64,000 nt of DNA from Allofournierella sp. Lineage in GTDB: Bacteria; Bacillota; Clostridia; Oscillospirales; Ruminococcaceae. The translations under genes and the position numbers were made by a program. The notes under the pieces were generated by a model that worked only from the letters and a program-made list of their open reading frames with translations, did no database searches and was not told where the DNA came from. Below, piece after piece: positions 24,537 to 31,575 of this stretch (the first letter of the stretch is position 1; each line of letters starts with the position of its first letter). The DNA is taken from NCBI GenBank assembly GCA_020025635.1, contig JAHHRU010000001.1, positions 62,001 to 126,000 on the forward strand. The letters run 5' to 3'.

Positions 24537-25676
24537 TTGCTTTGCAGAAAATGTAAAAAAGAAATCCCTGAAGGTGCCGGTTTTTGCCCGTGGTGCGGCA
24601 TTCGCCAGCAAACGCCAGTCCGGGGCACATGCAGGCCCAATGGGAGAGGCAGCATCAAGAAAGAGACCAACGGGTCATACACCGCCATCGTCAGCCGATA
24701 TGTGCATGGGCAACGCCTGCGCCGGGTCAAGCGCGGCTTTACTCGGAAAAAAGATGCCGAAGCCGCAGTAGATGTGCTTGCGAAAGAGCTTGAGCTTTCT
24801 GTCGGTCGCCTTACTGGCCAAATCGAGCCTGAAAATCCAATGGCCAGCTACACTGTGCAGCAGCTGCATGAAGCCTGGATGGAGTCACAGACTTATGAAA
24901 AGCTATCTGAAAGCAAAAAGACTCATTATCGCACAGCATGGAGCCGCACTGCATCCACATGGCCCATCGTCTTCACGCAAATGCGGCTCAGCCACATGCA
25001 GACTATCCTTTCTGAGTCTGGGTTGGGATATTACCCCCAGAGAGATATTAAGGCTCTGTACAGCCACTTGTACAAGTTTGCCATACGCAATGAGCTGCTT
25101 GAGACCAATCGAGCCATGCTGCTGGAGCTGCCGGAGACACCCAACAGTCGCCGTGATCCGTGGACCATGGACGAGGTGCAGCGCTGGTGGCAGGATTACC
25201 GCGCCGGGCACCGTGTCGCCCGTATCATCCTGATCATGATTTACACCGGTATGCGCACCGGTGAGGTTCGGCAAATTGATATGGATAATATCCATCTGGA
25301 CGAGCGCTATATGATTGGCGGCATCAAGACTGAGGCTGGCAAAAATCGTATCATCCCCATTGCTGAAAACATCGTACCTCTCGTACAGCAGTCACTGCAG
25401 GATGGCCGCTATGGACTAATGCCCATGAGGCTGGAAGATTTCTACGATGAGTATGCTGATGCTATTCAGCGGACCGGAGTAAGACCACTTGATCCGTACA
25501 GCTGCCGGCACACAACCGCTACAGCTTTGGGAGAAGCGGGCATTGCACCCAGCATCATCAAGGAGATCATGGGCCATCGAAGCTATGAAACCACATTGCA
25601 TTATACCCATATCAGTACCGAGGCGAAGTTGGAAGCCGTTGATGCTCTGGCCAATCACTCTGCTGGGTCCAAATAG
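24537..25676 (+). CDS. int: Phage tyrosine integrase with N-terminal zinc ribbon
   Basis: The most likely start is TTG 24537, seven bases after GGAGGT; a GTG at 24516 is in frame upstream. The 379-residue protein opens with a zinc ribbon (CRKCKKEIPEG...CPWCGIR). An AP2-like arm-binding segment ('NGSYTAIVSRYVHGQRLRRVKRGFTRKKDA') and a core-binding SAM-like domain follow. The catalytic domain shows Arg in 'IYTGMRTGEV', Lys near 'GGIKTEAGK', His-x-x-Arg as 'SCRHTTAT', His in 'MGHRSYETT', and Tyr in 'LHYTHIS'. It points at attR 400 bases away. Confidence 0.92.
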   Translation: MLCRKCKKEIPEGAGFCPWCGIRQQTPVRGTCRPNGRGSIKKETNGSYTAIVSRYVHGQRLRRVKRGFTRKKDAEAAVDVLAKELELSVGRLTGQIEPENPMASYTVQQLHEAWMESQTYEKLSESKKTHYRTAWSRTASTWPIVFTQMRLSHMQTILSESGLGYYPQRDIKALYSHLYKFAIRNELLETNRAMLLELPETPNSRRDPWTMDEVQRWWQDYRAGHRVARIILIMIYTGMRTGEVRQIDMDNIHLDERYMIGGIKTEAGKNRIIPIAENIVPLVQQSLQDGRYGLMPMRLEDFYDEYADAIQRTGVRPLDPYSCRHTTATALGEAGIAPSIIKEIMGHRSYETTLHYTHISTEAKLEAVDALANHSAGSK

Positions 25677-26020
25677 ACTGCAAAAGCTGCAATCGCTTTG
25701 GCCGGAGAAAACTTTTCCACTGGACAGAAGAGCTCCTGTTGAATAAACTCTGGGCTGTGCTCGGAAATTTTCAAAAGCTGCCGCCTAACCAAAGTATCTA
25801 CCGTTTTGATACTTTGTATTTCCAGCTTTTTTGCAACCTCCGGATAGATCTCTTTAAATACTGCTGTGCGCTTGATGGGATACTTGCGAGCAATTTCGAT
25901 GCTTTCTGATAAGGCAAAAAAACCAAGTGAAGATGGATCCAATCCCAGGCTTAGAAGCATCATTCCTGTGCTGTTTTGGGCATTTGAACGATCAAATAAG
26001 CATTCATCCGTAGCCACCAT
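25655..26020 (-). CDS. Spo0A C-terminal-domain-like DNA-binding protein
   Basis: From ATG 26020 (MVATDECLFDRSNAQNSTGM) the protein has 121 residues. Residues 20-80 resemble the sigma-factor-like effector domain of Spo0A: 'LLSLGLDPSSLGFFALSESIEIA' then 'KRTAVFKEIYPEVAKKLEIQSIKTVDTLVRRQL', matching the 'KxLYPxIAKK...T...VERAIR' block. There is no receiver domain. It converges on the integrase (22-base overlap) and lies between it and attR, so it might control integration or excision. Similar stand-alone Spo0A_C proteins occur on mobile elements. Confidence 0.65.
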   Translation of the reverse strand: MVATDECLFDRSNAQNSTGMMLLSLGLDPSSLGFFALSESIEIARKYPIKRTAVFKEIYPEVAKKLEIQSIKTVDTLVRRQLLKISEHSPEFIQQELFCPVEKFSPAKAIAAFAVYLDPAE

Positions 26021-26076
26021 GTAACCACCACTTTCTATTTTTTTGTGGTGTTTACTGGGTTTGTGGGCTGTTTTAC

Positions 26077-26140
26077 TGCCCCTGCTAAGGGCGTAGGTCG
26101 GGAAACCGGCGCGAGGGTTCAAATCCCTCCTTCTCCGCCA
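26077..26140 (+). tRNA. tRNA-Ser(GCU) 3' fragment = prophage attR
   Basis: The anticodon stem-loop is intact: TGCCC, loop CTGCTAA (anticodon GCT at 26084-26086), GGGCG. A long class II variable arm (GGTCGGGAAACCGGC), a T arm with GAGGG-TTCAAAT-CCCTC, and CTTCTCC-G-CCA follow. No matching GGAGAAG 5' acceptor strand or proper D arm lies upstream, so only the 3' half is present. This is the footprint of integration into a tRNA 3' end. The intact gene should be at attL, left of the window. Confidence 0.85.
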
Positions 26141-26143
26141 GTC

Positions 26144-26185
26144 AAGCCCTCACGTTTCTAACGAAACGTGAGGGCTTGTTTTTTC
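26144..26185 (+). terminator. Terminator of the tRNA-Ser gene
   Basis: A perfect 15-base stem, AAGCCCTCACGTTTC / GAAACGTGAGGGCTT, with loop TAAC, is followed by GTTTTTTC. It belongs to the host tRNA transcription unit that was split by the prophage. Confidence 0.85.
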
Positions 26186-26208
26186 ATGTATAGAAACAGT
26201 AAAGAAAA

Positions 26209-26256
26209 CCGCATAGCAGCGTCGTTTGTGGGCAGTTGCTGTGCGGCTATTTTTTA
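26209..26256 (+). terminator. Second terminator-like hairpin beyond attR
   Basis: CCGCATAGCAGC pairs with GTTGCTGTGCGG around an 18-base loop and is followed by CTATTTTTTAT on the plus strand. Confidence 0.5.
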
Positions 26257-26276
26257 TAAAAACATTTAAAACTCTC

Positions 26277-26445
26277 TCAAACGCCACCATAAACGCCACC
26301 ATAAATGCCACCACCGCAGCCACCGCCACAGCCATTTACTCCTCTTAAGAGGATGCAATCCTTAATAGCGGGAACTGTCGATCTTGCCGCAAAATCTGTC
26401 GCAGGCCTTCCACAAAACCTGTTCAATATTAACCTTAGTAGTCAT
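26277..26445 (-). pseudogene. hsdM N-terminal remnant (type I methyltransferase) with Gly/Cys-rich end
   Basis: ATG 26445 opens a frame that matches the start of HsdM: VNIEQVLWKACDRFCGKIDS then SRY. It stops after 27 codons. One extra base there shifts frame; reading on in the next frame gives KDCIL, which continues the HsdM pattern (SSRYKDYIL). The homology then ends and the frame encodes 'NGCGGGCGGGIYGGVYGGV' before TGA at 26277. So this is a frameshifted gene start fused to unrelated repetitive DNA (repeats of CGCCACCATAAA on the plus strand). No other part of an R-M system is visible nearby. Confidence 0.6.
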
Positions 26446-26815
26446 CTTATTTACTCTTCATCTTTTTTGAGTCTGATCTGGCAGATAGGCGTTGCTTTTC
26501 CAAGGGCAGCGGCACAATCTCAAACTTTGCAAAGTATTTTGGAAGTGTCAACTACGTCCAACTCCTGTTCATCGCTAACTCCATCCAAACCAACCGCCCG
26601 TAGCGACAGCAGTTTACTTATCCTTGTTCGATATTCTAAAGCACTCCATACTGTTGCCGGCAAAGAATCCATTTTTCATACTTTATATTTTGCAAACACT
26701 TCCAATATTTCAACTGAATTGCATTTAGCAGCCGCATCTATCCAAGTACAAAGAAAGTGTTTATATTATGCTCTCTGCTTAACAGTTTATCTTTCCCGAT
26801 TGATATAATCAAAAT
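26446..26815 (-). pseudogene. Unidentified broken gene upstream of the hsdM remnant
   Basis: On the minus strand, coding-like stretches are interrupted. 'WIDAAAKCNSVEILEVFAKYKV' ends in TGA; after it, in the same frame, comes MDSLPATVWSALEYRTRISK followed by 'LLSLRAVGLDGVSDEQELD'. A frame change near 26535 then leads to 'KYFAKFEIVPLPLEKQRLSA'. The amino-acid runs look like real protein, but I cannot name the family. Stops and frame changes indicate decay. Confidence 0.4.
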
Positions 26816-26853
26816 GCACCTACTATTAAAATCAAGTAGTTCAGGAGGTTATT

Positions 26854-27120
26854 ATGGATGCTTTGGGTCTCTTTGGAATCATTTTGTACTTCGTTTTTTG
26901 GATTGGCGGCGGTATACTCATGTACAAAATATACCATTCCATTGTTACTGTTTGGTATTTCTCATTACAAGCAAAAATCAGTGAAATCATGTCCATTATC
27001 GTATTAAGCTATTTTCTCGCTGGCTGGTTGTTAAAATTAGTTCTACAACATCTTTGGTTTTTTTTCATTATTCTTGCAGTGATTATTATTGGCGCTATTA
27101 TCGCTCATAAAAATTCATAA
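26854..27120 (+). CDS. Small membrane protein, unknown
   Basis: An 88-residue protein with three predicted membrane helices: 'GLFGIILYFVFWIGGGILMY', 'MSIIVLSYFLAGWLLKLVL', and 'LWFFFIILAVIIIGAIIA'. A CAGGAGG site precedes the ATG by seven bases. AT-rich DNA. It is 23 bases from the lipoprotein gene and probably co-transcribed with it. Confidence 0.65.
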   Translation: MDALGLFGIILYFVFWIGGGILMYKIYHSIVTVWYFSLQAKISEIMSIIVLSYFLAGWLLKLVLQHLWFFFIILAVIIIGAIIAHKNS

Positions 27121-27143
27121 TGTTGTAAAGCTGGTGTTTTGAT

Positions 27144-27824
27144 ATGACCTTAAAAAAACTTTTTACAAGTTGTTTTATTCCACTACTTTGTGTTTTATTC
27201 CTTTCTGGTTGTGATGACAGCAGATATAAAAGACCCGCTTCTTTTCAAAACACAATGGAAAGATATAAAAACAACTCTGCTCAATTAAAATTTTCTCTCC
27301 CGGAAGGTATGTCGTTTACTGGACCGTTCGCAGATTGTCAATTTACACCTCACTATGTTCATAACGACATGGCTGCACAATACTATCGCACCTTTTACAG
27401 AGCTGAAGAAAATTTGGAGATTGCTCATACACGCAATATCGTTACACAAGTACAAGTTTATGAACTAGATTTGATGTTGAAAGATTTGGCTGAATATTCA
27501 TCTCAAACCGGAGATTCATCGGTTTCTGAAGAAGATTTTACTGAAGAGCAATTTGCATACTCTTTTTTACAGCGTATGAGCGAATCTTTGCTTGATTATT
27601 CAAATTATGTAGTAGGTCAATTCACGGAAGTGGATTTTGCGGATAAAAAATACTTTTGTCAGTATTTTAATGCTACTTACATGAATAAAACTCCTGCTAC
27701 CGGCGGTGTATATGTTCGAAAGCATGGGGGGCTGGTAACATTAGTTGTAATCATTTCTGCCGATGATGACCCGGAAATCGCTCAACAGGGCTTCGAAGAC
27801 CTGTCTGCTGTTTTTGAAAAATAA
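27144..27824 (+). CDS. Putative lipoprotein
   Basis: A 226-residue protein with a signal peptide (MTLKKLFTSCFIPLLCVLFL) and lipobox LSGC at residues 20-23. The rest is a mixed alpha/beta extracellular domain ('KFSLPEGMSFTGPFADCQFT', 'VVGQFTEVDFADKKYFCQYF', 'GGLVTLVVIISADDDPE'). The fold resembles small periplasmic-type lipoproteins of unknown role. AT-rich, unlike the chromosomal genes further right. Confidence 0.7.
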   Translation: MTLKKLFTSCFIPLLCVLFLSGCDDSRYKRPASFQNTMERYKNNSAQLKFSLPEGMSFTGPFADCQFTPHYVHNDMAAQYYRTFYRAEENLEIAHTRNIVTQVQVYELDLMLKDLAEYSSQTGDSSVSEEDFTEEQFAYSFLQRMSESLLDYSNYVVGQFTEVDFADKKYFCQYFNATYMNKTPATGGVYVRKHGGLVTLVVIISADDDPEIAQQGFEDLSAVFEK

Positions 27825-27832
27825 TCAACAAA

Positions 27833-27874
27833 AAACAAGAGAGCAAACCGTTTTTTGGTTTGCTCTCTTGTTTG
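27833..27874. terminator. Bidirectional terminator between convergent genes
   Basis: AAACAAGAGAGCAAACC pairs with GGTTTGCTCTCTTGTTT around a loop of seven Ts and Gs. It separates the plus-strand lipoprotein gene from the minus-strand HTH gene. Confidence 0.85.
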
Positions 27875-27896
27875 CTTCTATGTAATTTTCACATGG

Positions 27897-28322
27897 CTAT
27901 GCTATAGTTGTTAGTTCATTCTCATATAAGGCAGTATTTACATCCATAAGATGCATATTATGTAAGATTCCATAAATAATCACAGCATCTCTTTTATTTT
28001 GGGGATACAGACGCGCATAGCCCTGCATTTTTAAGAGATTATCCATTTCTTCAAATGAAAGATGCATTCCAAATCCAATTGCAATGATTTTATCTCTCGA
28101 TGGGATTCTGGTTCCCTTGAAAATCTGGTGTGCATAAATTGTATTGAGCATGGAATTCTGTATTACCTGAGTTCTAGTGAGCTTTTTCTCTTTTAAAATT
28201 TCTTCCAGCATTACATACAAGGGTTGTGCAACAAAATTTTCAGACTCTTTCTTCAAGATATCGTCCAAATCTTTGTTGCTTCGTAAGCTATCCATCAATT
28301 TCCCTGTGATACGCTCTTCCAT
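27897..28322 (-). CDS. HTH protein, paralogue of the kinase-linked regulator
   Basis: From ATG 28322 (MEERITGKLMDSLRSNKDLD) the protein has 141 residues, exactly the length of the protein at 30497-30922. The two align over their whole length: 'LKEKKLTRTQVIQNSMLNTIYAHQIF' versus the other's 'LDKKRLTRAAAIKNSLLNNIYGHQIF', a shared 'TRxPSRDKxxAxGFGM', and a shared 'GYARLYxxNxRDAxIIYG'. The first block is the XRE-like HTH; the second half may be a helical sensing domain. No kinase gene follows this copy. Confidence 0.75.
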   Translation of the reverse strand: MEERITGKLMDSLRSNKDLDDILKKESENFVAQPLYVMLEEILKEKKLTRTQVIQNSMLNTIYAHQIFKGTRIPSRDKIIAIGFGMHLSFEEMDNLLKMQGYARLYPQNKRDAVIIYGILHNMHLMDVNTALYENELTTIA

Positions 28323-28677
28323 CCTCTTCCCCACCCTTTTTCTTTATGTAAATTATTATCGCAAAATTATGGGTAAGATTGTTATGCTGGCTGCTTAATT
28401 TAAAAGTAATGACCACCAGCTGAGCCGGCGGCTTGTGTAAGCTCTAAAAGGGCTTTTTAGCAGCAAGCATCTTAAAAGACACACTGAATAATCTTTCTCA
28501 TGCAGTACTTGCGCCGCCGCCTGTGTAACGGGCATTTCAATTCAAAGCTATCTGTTTCTATTTAATATTTTGGCGTTTCTCAGATCGCTTCGCTCAACAC
28601 TTAAAGCCAAAGCATTTTAGTTACACTTAAGCTAACAAATCAAAAAGAGCCTCCATCTGGAGGCTCTTCAAGCACTT
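28323..28677. other. Intergenic region with several hairpins and no gene
   Basis: The stretch has an AT-rich probable promoter next to 28322, then GC-contrasting hairpin pieces: CCACCAGCTGAGCCGGCGG near 28411-28429 and GCTCTAAAAGGGCTTTTTAGC near 28440-28460. The kinase terminator (28642-28669) ends it. The arrangement looks like the remains of an insertion element or structured repeat, but no transposase is visible. No open frame is convincing. Confidence 0.4.
28642..28669 (-). terminator. Terminator of the HTH-kinase operon
   Basis: On the minus strand GAAGAGCCTCC pairs with GGAGGCTCTTT and is followed by TTTGATTTG. It lies a few bases after the kinase stop at 28678. Confidence 0.8.
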
Positions 28678-30483
28678 TCACATTAAATAGATTCCATACT
28701 TATTTTGTAAGCTTTCCGCTTTTCCTCGTGCTCCCTGAACTTGTGGAGATAAACTATTTATTTCGCTTGCATAGTCAGAAAATTTCCAATACAACTCTTG
28801 GCAGCCTTCAGATTCATAGATATCAATCCACTTCTGCGCATATTCATCACATTCTGCCTGATATTCAGTTGCTTGCTGCGTATATTGGTCAGCTTCCGCC
28901 TGCGCCTGTGCTGCCGCTACTTCGTCCGGCGGCTCTTGAGTTAAATACTCATTCGCACGATTTTGCGCATTTTCTGCATTTTGCCGTGCTTTTTGTGCAT
29001 TGGAACAAGCGCTGTTTCGTTTACCTTCAACCATTTGCAGATCATAGCCATACGCATTCAAATATTCTTGATATGCATCCTTATGTAATCGTTTCACCTC
29101 ATCATATTGCATCTGTAGTTCCTTATATTCATCAACTGCCGCCTTCACCTCCTGATACCCTTCTTTTTGCGTTGGATCGTTTGGGTCTTCAGTGGGTTGG
29201 GGCTTTGGCGTGGACACGGGCTTTTCCGTCGGCTTCGGCGTGGCCGCAGGTTGTTCTGTCGGCTTTGAAGTCTGTGTCGGTTTTTGGGGGTTGCTTGGTG
29301 CCGGTGTCTTTGTCGGCCCAGGCTTACTGCTTGGCCCGGGCTTACTGCTTGGCACTGCGGAAGGCTTGGCACCCGGCTCGAACGTTGTATCCGGCTTTGC
29401 TGCAGCGCTTGGTTTTGTCGCAGGTTTAAAGGCTGTATCCGGCAAAGCAGTCTGCATCGGCCTTGGGGTTCCTTCGATCTTGCCGAACCCTTTTTCCCAT
29501 GTCTCTATCCCCTCTGTTGGCTTAGGTGAATTTGTCGGCACCGGTGTTGCACTATATACCGGCTCATCTGCCGCATCAGGGGCAGGCGTACTGATGATCT
29601 GTTCGGTTTCGCTCTCATTCACCTGGACTTGCGCCGCAATTTCCACTTCAGCCGCAATTTGTTCCGGATCAGTTTGTGCATTCAACGCATGCGCTGCCAT
29701 CGCTAACGCAATAACAGCAACCGCAGTACTGCCAAAAACGATCGATTTTTTATTGGGCCGCAGCTTACGAAGGTATAAGAGGACTGCTGCATCCTTCCAT
29801 ACCGCTACAGCCGACTGATATCTCGCTTTCGGATCAATTTGAGTACATTTGATCACTATATGACTCATCCATCCTTTGCAAAGCTGCTGCGAAGGATGGG
29901 CACCCGTTAAAAGCACGTTCAAAGTAACGCCCAATGCGAATATATCCGCACGTTGGTCACTTTGCACAATTCCAAATTGTTCCGGCGCTGCATAACCTGT
30001 GGTCCCCAATGCGCAGGTATCATTTTCTGTGTAATCCTTATAAATTCTGGCTGCATCCAAATCGATCAGATACACTTTGCCATCTTCTGTTTGCAAAAGA
30101 TTTTCGGGTTTCACATCTCTGTGCACAACCCCGATCTTGTGAAGCTCTGTCAGCGCATCACAAGCCTGGTGCAAAATATCCAGCACCTGCATCGGGGAAC
30201 GCACCTCTGTGTTGAGAATTTTTCCTTCCAAAAATTCTTCCAGCACAAAAAAGCCCCTATCTTTCTTTTGTGCGTTTATGATTTGCGGGACATGTGCCAG
30301 CCGCTTGCCTTTCAGCAGATCATATACAGGTGTCGGTTCGCCGGGATAGTTGCGCAGCAGCACTCTTGTTTCATTGGTTTTATTTTGCAGCAGTAAAATT
30401 TCTTTTTCAGCTGTTTTTTTAATTACGCGAACTACCGCATATTCGTTTTTTATTTCATCCGTTAACCCCTGCCAGGCTTCCAT
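28678..30483 (-). CDS. Membrane Ser/Thr protein kinase (eukaryotic-like)
   Basis: A 601-residue protein. Residues 1 to about 255 are a Hanks-type kinase: catalytic loop 'HRDVKPENLL', Mg-binding 'IDLDAA' (DLD in place of DFG), and 'GTTGYAAPEQFG' as the activation loop end. The glycine loop is degenerate; the VAIK-type Lys may be in 'RVLLRNYPGE'. A transmembrane helix (about 262-282) precedes an outside part: a Pro/Thr/Lys-rich linker (300-425) and an Ala/Gln/Glu-rich coiled coil to the end. There are no PASTA repeats. AAGGAGG precedes the start. It is the second gene of an operon with the HTH protein. Confidence 0.85.
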   Translation of the reverse strand: MEAWQGLTDEIKNEYAVVRVIKKTAEKEILLLQNKTNETRVLLRNYPGEPTPVYDLLKGKRLAHVPQIINAQKKDRGFFVLEEFLEGKILNTEVRSPMQVLDILHQACDALTELHKIGVVHRDVKPENLLQTEDGKVYLIDLDAARIYKDYTENDTCALGTTGYAAPEQFGIVQSDQRADIFALGVTLNVLLTGAHPSQQLCKGWMSHIVIKCTQIDPKARYQSAVAVWKDAAVLLYLRKLRPNKKSIVFGSTAVAVIALAMAAHALNAQTDPEQIAAEVEIAAQVQVNESETEQIISTPAPDAADEPVYSATPVPTNSPKPTEGIETWEKGFGKIEGTPRPMQTALPDTAFKPATKPSAAAKPDTTFEPGAKPSAVPSSKPGPSSKPGPTKTPAPSNPQKPTQTSKPTEQPAATPKPTEKPVSTPKPQPTEDPNDPTQKEGYQEVKAAVDEYKELQMQYDEVKRLHKDAYQEYLNAYGYDLQMVEGKRNSACSNAQKARQNAENAQNRANEYLTQEPPDEVAAAQAQAEADQYTQQATEYQAECDEYAQKWIDIYESEGCQELYWKFSDYASEINSLSPQVQGARGKAESLQNKYGIYLM

Positions 30484-30496
30484 GAGAAGCCTCCTT

Positions 30497-30922
30497 TCAG
30501 TTCAAAGTTTCCATATTGTTTTCGTACAGCATCGTGTTGATATCCATAATTCCTATATGATGCAATAACCCGTAGATTATAATCGCATCCCGCTCATTTC
30601 TTGCATAAAGTCTGGCATAACCCTGCGTTTTGAGCAGATCGTCCATTTCATTGAATTCCAATTTCATGCCAAACCCCAGGGCCAGCAGCTTATCCCTTGA
30701 TGGTGTGCGAACTCCTTGAAAAATTTGATGCCCGTAGATGTTATTCAGAAGAGAATTTTTAATTGCCGCTGCTCTTGTCAGTCTTTTTTTATCCAATAGA
30801 TCTTTCAGCGTATCCGCCAGTGACGGTGTTAAAAATTCATCCTTCTTGGTTTGCAGCACTTGTTCCATATTTTTGCTGTTTGCAAGGCATTCCATCAAAG
30901 CCCTTGTTCGCTGCTCCTTCAT
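30497..30922 (-). CDS. HTH regulator in operon with the Ser/Thr kinase
   Basis: From ATG 30922 (MKEQRTRALMECLANSKNME, after GGTGAGG) the protein has 141 residues. An XRE-like HTH spans about residues 35-75 ('LLDKKRLTRAAAIKNSLLNN ... GVRTPSRDKLLALGFGM'). A C-terminal helical half follows, containing 'GYARLYARNERDAIIIYGLLHH'. The kinase starts 13 bases after its stop. It may be a phosphorylation target or transcriptional partner of the kinase. The paralogue at 27897 lies beyond the kinase's other end. Confidence 0.75.
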   Translation of the reverse strand: MKEQRTRALMECLANSKNMEQVLQTKKDEFLTPSLADTLKDLLDKKRLTRAAAIKNSLLNNIYGHQIFQGVRTPSRDKLLALGFGMKLEFNEMDDLLKTQGYARLYARNERDAIIIYGLLHHIGIMDINTMLYENNMETLN

Positions 30923-31413
30923 TTCCTCACCCCGCTTTATTTCAATTATATAAAAATATGCCATCAAATTCAATTGTACTGTTTTCTTAATTCTTTGCAT
31001 GATTTCTCTTGCGTTCTCGACAAAGCAACAGGGCTGGCATACGCAATATTGCATCTGCCGACCCTGTTATCATGCTGATATATCTTTTATGGGCTGTTAT
31101 GATAAAATTTCAGTGTACCTTTCATTTTCTGGTTCAAGGCTTATCAATTTTTTCTTTTTCATTGTTTCCTTGGTGGATGATCAATCTCTTCTATTTTATC
31201 AAAATTCATTTCAAATGTGCTAAGCTGGCTGCATACAAAGCGTAACAAATTTCAGTTGAAGACATTGGTGAAAACACAATAACTGTTCAGCCCATCCCTT
31301 CTTTGCAAAAAGAAGTATGAAGTGTCATCAATCGTACCTTTTATGTGGTACACTTCATGTTAAGCAGGAAATTTTCAGATCAATGTTCAGGTAAAATATA
31401 CAGGAGGTCCCCC
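30923..31413. other. Non-coding region: HTH-kinase promoter and a 42-base dyad
   Basis: Minus-strand promoter: TTGAAT (30968-30973), 17 bases, TATAAT (30945-30950), about 23 bases before the HTH start. Further up is an interrupted palindrome at 31027-31068: AACAGGG, GGCA, GCAAT and their inverted copies ATTGC, TGCC, CCCTGTT. The rest (31070-31400) is AT-rich, has a second small hairpin near 31340 (GAAGTGT/ACACTTC), and no convincing gene. Confidence 0.6.
30945..30973 (-). promoter_or_regulatory. Promoter of the HTH-kinase operon
   Basis: TTGAAT-N17-TATAAT on the minus strand, a near-consensus sigma-A promoter. Confidence 0.7.
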
Positions 31414-31575
31414 ATGCTTCATTTACTGACTCAATTATTCGTCAACAAGGTGATGCTGCTGGGCTTTGCCATTTACTTTTTTGCAATTTTCTGTCAGCTC
31501 ACCTTTTATCCCAGCTTTAAGGATGCCATCATCCATTTTTTAAGTCTGGACGATGAAGATGATTTCGACCTTTGA
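31414..31575 (+). CDS. Small membrane peptide, unknown
   Basis: A 53-residue frame from ATG 31414 (MLHLLTQLFVNKVMLLGFAI) nine bases after CAGGAGG. One hydrophobic helix spans residues 13-33, followed by an amphipathic stretch and an acidic end 'LDDEDDFDL'. The strong ribosome site is the main support. Confidence 0.55.
   Translation: MLHLLTQLFVNKVMLLGFAIYFFAIFCQLTFYPSFKDAIIHFLSLDDEDDFDL

Larger units (their letters stand above)
1..26140. mobile_element. Prophage, right-hand part (siphovirus type), ending at attR
   Basis: A continuous phage gene order is seen: integrase, CI and Cro-like repressors, replication genes, late regulator, TerS, TerL, portal, MuF, scaffold, capsid, connectors, tail tube, tail chaperones. 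Nearly all lytic genes are on the minus strand; the integrase and lysogeny genes are on the plus strand. The right boundary is the tRNA-Ser 3' fragment ending at 26140. Tape measure, tail fibre and lysis genes, and attL, must lie left of base 1. No gene in the visible part is obviously broken, so the element may be intact, but that cannot be judged from half of it. Confidence 0.93.

Noticed and set aside
26305..26808. 167-codon plus-strand frame beginning MPPPQPPPQP
   Set aside because: It has no ribosome site and covers DNA that shows HsdM-like and other coding remnants on the minus strand.
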